From Cristatella mucedo (lineage: Eukaryota > Bryozoa > Phylactolaemata > Cristatellidae): a DNA stretch of 46,000 nt. Positions 42,777-46,000 of the stretch are shown here, piece after piece (positions within the stretch are counted from its first letter, which is position 1; every line of letters begins with the position of its first letter). The stretch covers positions 485,001-531,000 of the forward strand of contig WPIO01000057.1 of the NCBI GenBank assembly GCA_009760855.2, written 5' to 3'. The translations under genes were made by a program, and so were the position numbers. The notes beneath the pieces are model-generated. The model saw only the letters and a program-made list of their open reading frames with translations. It was not told the DNA's origin and ran no database searches.

Positions 42777-45716
42777 CATTGTCACATTGTCTCGAACCGC
42801 TCAGCACGCTCCCCCACATGCGTCACTGTAAATTCCTCAAACTTAGAGGTCATCAAGCCTGTTGTAACCCCATCGGCCAGACTTAACGCTTGCCTCTGGA
42901 ATCCTCGCTCTATGTGCAATAAACCTCTAGTAATAAGCGACCTTATTTCTGAAAATGGTATCGACCTGCTCGCCCTAACTGAAACTTGGCTGAAATCGAT
43001 AAACTGTCCGACAATTAAAGACGCAACTCCATCTGGTTTCTCGCTCTTTCACACCCCTAGATCTATCAAAACTGGAGGTGGAGTTGCTTTTGTCGTGCGC
43101 TCGAAATTCAACTTCAAGCCATTTGCGGTACCCTCGATGCAGTCTTTTGAATCAATTGTCTTGGTCTCACCCGAAAACAAGCTACCGATAGTGGCAGTAG
43201 TCTATCGCCCACCAGGTACCAAATCCTCCTTTATCTCAGATTTCTCCGATCTCATTTCGATTCTGTGTGCAAGAAATCGATCCTTCCTCGTAATGGGTGA
43301 TTGCAACGTTCACTTTGATAACTTATCTGACGCTTTCAGCACCGAATTTCGTGCATTGACTGACTCATTGTCTCTTGTGGCTCATGTGCATGGCCCTACC
43401 CACATCAAGGGTCACACACTCGACCAGATTTTCTCATATAACTGCACTTTGTCATCACCAATTATTACCAAATCATGCTTATCTGACCACATGCAGATCT
43501 CATTCAATCTACAGTGTGTGCCCACATCCTCCTCTAAAATAACCTGTGAATCGCGAAACCTCAAGACCCTTGACATCGATGCTATCCGTGCGAGAATATC
43601 TGCTTCACCTCTGCTGCTCAATCCTCCCTCCGATTTGTCATCATTGGTAGATAGCTTCAACACGACACTAGCTGACACGCTCGACGAGTTTGCACCTCTG
43701 ACAAAGCGCACTGTGCGCCCCCGCCCAGACGGCCTATGGTTTACCGCAGACATTAAACTAGCCAAGTCTACTAGACGAAAGCTTGAAAAAGCATACAAAA
43801 GATCCGGACTAACTGTCCATCGACAGGCATATGAAGACTACTGTAGGTCGTACCAATCGATCCTAGCAAAGGCTAAGTCTAGTTTTTATAAAAAAAAAAT
43901 TGTTGAATCACAGATGCACAATCCACAAATGCTGATGTCGAAAATAAACCATCTCCTCAACCGTTCCCAGGTTTGCTCCTTACCTGATGATTCTAATGAT
44001 GATCTAGCCGATCGCTTCTCTCGATTCTTTGTGCAGAAGATAGACAAGATCAGGGAATCCATCCCTGCGATGACAACCTCCCCACTAGAATGCTGTTCCT
44101 CGGTTCCTGGCTGCACCTCAATGTCTGCATTTAAGCAGGTCACTAGTGATCTAGTCCTAAAGTTTGTATCTCAATCAAAGAAGACAACAAGTCCTCTGGA
44201 CCCTATTCCCGCTGTCCTGCTCCTACGTTGCATTGATCTGCTGCTGCCATGCATAACTAACATCATTAATGTGTCATTAGCCTCAGGTCATGTCCCAGCA
44301 CCTTTCAAAAAAGCTGTATTCAGGCCACTTCTCAAGAAAGCTACACTTGACCAAGAGAACTTGAGCAACTACCACCCAGTTTCCCTTCTACCGTTCCTAT
44401 CAAAGACACTCGAACGGGTCGTGGCGGACCAGCTGAACTCGTATATCGAAACCTCACACCTTGCTAGTAAGTTCCAGTCTGGCTTTAGAGCTAATCACTC
44501 CACAGAGTCAGCATTGCTTCGGGTATACAACGACCTACTTAGGAATGCAGACATGGGTAGAGTGTCTCTGCTTGTTTTGCTTGATCTTTCGGCAGCTTTT
44601 GATACTATCGATCACAAAGTTCTTCTAGAGCGCCTCTCATCTCGCCTGGGCATCACTGGCACTGCTCTGCAGTGGTTCAGGTCCTATCTCAGTGGGAGAC
44701 TCCAGAGTATTGACGTGAATGGACAAAGATCATCTGAAGTACCTCTGAAATATGGAGTACCTCAGGGCTCTGTGCTAGGTCCGGTCCTTTTCACCGTTTA
44801 TACTCTCCCTCTTGCTGGTGTGATTGCCAAGCACAATCTAGGCTTTCACTTCTATGCGGATGACACTCAGTTGTACCTTTGCTTTGATCCCTCCCAGCCT
44901 TCGAGCACCTCAAATTCTCTAAACTCACTTGCTGCATGCATTGATGACATCCGCACATGGATGGCAGCAAATTTTCTAAAACTTAACGATGATAAAACTA
45001 ACTTGCTAGTTATGGGCAAACCCAGTGTGATCCAGAGATTGGAAAGGCTGACTCTCAAAATTGGCTCTGCCAGCATATCTTCAGTTGAATCAGCTCAAAA
45101 TCTAGGTGTCATATTCCAAAGCGACCTCTCGTTAGACGACCATATCAGCTCCACAGTCAAATCCGCCTATTTTCAGCTTCATAACATTGCTAAAATTCGG
45201 GCTTGTTTAGATAAAGATACCACATCTAAGTTGGTCCATGCATTCGTGACATCCCGTCTTGACTTCTGCAAGTCACTGCTTACTGGCCTACCAGCATGTG
45301 TGATCAGGCGATTGCAGCTGGTGCAAAACTCTGCAGCTAGGCTTGTCTGTCGTGAGCGTCGCAGTTGCCACATTACTCCACTTCTCGCCGACCTGCACTG
45401 GCTACCAGTCAAGCAACGAATTGACTTCAAGGTTTTGTTGCTCACTTTTAGGTCCCTTCATTCTATGGCTCCAGCCTATCTCTCAGATATACTCCCCCAT
45501 CAGGCCAAGCATCGTACCACCCGCTTTTCGGAATCCAACAGTCTAGAAATACCTCGTACAAACCTCAAATCCTTTGGAGACCGTGCATTTAGTTCATATG
45601 CTCCCAAAGCCTGGAACTCCCTCCCGAATTGCGTCAGAACATCCCCTGACCTGACCACATTTAAAAGAAACCTAAAAACACACCTATTTAGGACAGCATT
45701 TAGTGGGTCCCTGTGA
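42777..45716 (+). CDS. L2-type endonuclease-reverse transcriptase (ORF2)
   Basis: An open frame of 980 codons, of which 934 follow the first ATG (42912). The N-terminal APE-like endonuclease shows WNPRS (just before the ATG), then, numbered from the ATG, ALTETWL with E24, YRPPG at 98-102, MGDCN at 128-132, HTLDQ, and SDHMQISF. The reverse transcriptase shows FQSGFRANHSTESALL, LDLSAAFDTIDH (about 558-567), GVPQGSVLGPVLF, and the catalytic YADD at 648-651, followed by WMAANFLKLNDDKTN and the family's C-terminal region. There are no stops or frameshifts. The conserved endonuclease start lies upstream of the first in-frame ATG and an in-frame TAG sits at 42774-42776, so the true start is unclear. 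Confidence 0.93.
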   Translation, partial: HCHIVSNRSARSPTCVTVNSSNLEVIKPVVTPSARLNACLWNPRSMCNKPLVISDLISENGIDLLALTETWLKSINCPTIKDATPSGFSLFHTPRSIKTGGGVAFVVRSKFNFKPFAVPSMQSFESIVLVSPENKLPIVAVVYRPPGTKSSFISDFSDLISILCARNRSFLVMGDCNVHFDNLSDAFSTEFRALTDSLSLVAHVHGPTHIKGHTLDQIFSYNCTLSSPIITKSCLSDHMQISFNLQCVPTSSSKITCESRNLKTLDIDAIRARISASPLLLNPPSDLSSLVDSFNTTLADTLDEFAPLTKRTVRPRPDGLWFTADIKLAKSTRRKLEKAYKRSGLTVHRQAYEDYCRSYQSILAKAKSSFYKKKIVESQMHNPQMLMSKINHLLNRSQVCSLPDDSNDDLADRFSRFFVQKIDKIRESIPAMTTSPLECCSSVPGCTSMSAFKQVTSDLVLKFVSQSKKTTSPLDPIPAVLLLRCIDLLLPCITNIINVSLASGHVPAPFKKAVFRPLLKKATLDQENLSNYHPVSLLPFLSKTLERVVADQLNSYIETSHLASKFQSGFRANHSTESALLRVYNDLLRNADMGRVSLLVLLDLSAAFDTIDHKVLLERLSSRLGITGTALQWFRSYLSGRLQSIDVNGQRSSEVPLKYGVPQGSVLGPVLFTVYTLPLAGVIAKHNLGFHFYADDTQLYLCFDPSQPSSTSNSLNSLAACIDDIRTWMAANFLKLNDDKTNLLVMGKPSVIQRLERLTLKIGSASISSVESAQNLGVIFQSDLSLDDHISSTVKSAYFQLHNIAKIRACLDKDTTSKLVHAFVTSRLDFCKSLLTGLPACVIRRLQLVQNSAARLVCRERRSCHITPLLADLHWLPVKQRIDFKVLLLTFRSLHSMAPAYLSDILPHQAKHRTTRFSESNSLEIPRTNLKSFGDRAFSSYAPKAWNSLPNCVRTSPDLTTFKRNLKTHLFRTAFSGSL

Positions 45717-45880
45717 TTCGTCCTTGATGTGCTAATGCGTGCTGACACTGTGCAGGCTGCCACTAACCACATTTGCATGCTGACCCTGTGCATGTCACCC
45801 CTAACCATATTATTCATTTCGTTTGTTTATCAAGCATGATTTTACTTACCATTCAATTGCATTTCACTTTACAGCAAATG

Positions 45881-45922
45881 TAAAGCGCCTAGAGAGAGAT
45901 AAAGTTCTCTGAGAGCGCTTTA
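45881..45922 (+). repeat. LINE A terminal stem-loop
   Basis: Outer arms TAAAGCGC / GCGCTTTA with an inner AGAGA / TCTCT pairing. The same structure recurs at the end of the family A copies and, slightly changed, in SINE-2 and SINE-3. In characterised L2-group LINE/SINE pairs such a 3' hairpin is the recognition site of the reverse transcriptase; that role is inferred here. Confidence 0.8.
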
Positions 45923-46000
45923 TCAAGTGAATTATTAGTATTATTATTATTATTATTATTTATCTCTTTGTTTGGCGTCCGCCGCAAATAATACTGCTTT

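Larger units (their letters stand above)
42400..45961 (+). mobile_element. LINE family A (L2/CR1 group), near-complete copy
   Basis: A non-LTR retrotransposon with a CpG-rich 5' region (about 42590-42740), one long endonuclease-RT frame, a roughly 215-nt 3' UTR, a terminal stem-loop (45881-45922) and an (ATT)n tail to 45961. Elements of this type insert by target-primed reverse transcription. The 5' boundary is estimated: an unrelated inverted LINE A fragment ends near 42320. No clear target-site duplication was found. It is the least damaged copy in the window and therefore probably young. Confidence 0.9.

Overview
This is eukaryotic nuclear DNA, most likely from an invertebrate animal. Its few coding exons are split by large introns with GT..AG borders, it is crowded with LINE and SINE copies and long microsatellites, and it has no prokaryotic gene organisation. 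The species cannot be named from sequence alone. The only host gene I can identify is an animal-type lipoxygenase (LOX) on the + strand. Its last six recognised exons span 27773-40341: exons 1-2 encode a PLAT domain and exons 3-6 the catalytic domain. Splice phases agree at four of the five junctions as read. The remaining junction (exon 4/5) is in frame but leaves about 11-12 expected residues unaccounted for. The iron-binding histidines and the asparagine are present, but the chain ends in ...NSVAK rather than the family's C-terminal isoleucine. The 5' end of the gene is not found.

Almost everything else is mobile or repetitive DNA. Family A is an L2/CR1-group non-LTR retrotransposon. One near-complete copy at about 42400-45961 (+) carries an uninterrupted endonuclease-reverse transcriptase frame, a 3' stem-loop and an (ATT)n tail. 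At least twelve 5'-truncated or degraded copies lie in both orientations, including one nested insertion and several inverted pairs. Family B is a second L2-like LINE whose 3' end runs into ACAT/ACATT repeats. Its longest copy, broken by frameshifts, fills much of LOX intron 1 (about 29810-32150, -). There are also tRNA-derived SINEs: SINE-1 ends in a T-run, while SINE-2 and SINE-3 end in the same stem-loop as LINE family A and so are probably mobilised by it.

Layout: 1-12000 holds LINE A fragments, SINE-1 copies, GA/CT arrays and unrecognised DNA. 12000-19600 has an inverted pair of family B 3' ends, a further B copy, large CT arrays and a 516-bp tandem duplication. 19600-27400 has a strong hairpin, a 142-bp (AT)n array, SINE-2/3 copies and two LINE A copies truncated at the same base in opposite orientation. 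27773-40341 is the LOX gene with repeat-filled introns. 40640-46000 holds the LOX poly(A) signal, then LINE A fragments and the near-complete LINE A.

The points most worth a second look are the non-canonical LOX C-terminus, a SINE that supplies the T-run in front of the last LOX exon, an inverted repeat flanking that exon, the shared LINE/SINE 3' stem-loop, and the missing start codon upstream of the endonuclease in the otherwise intact LINE.
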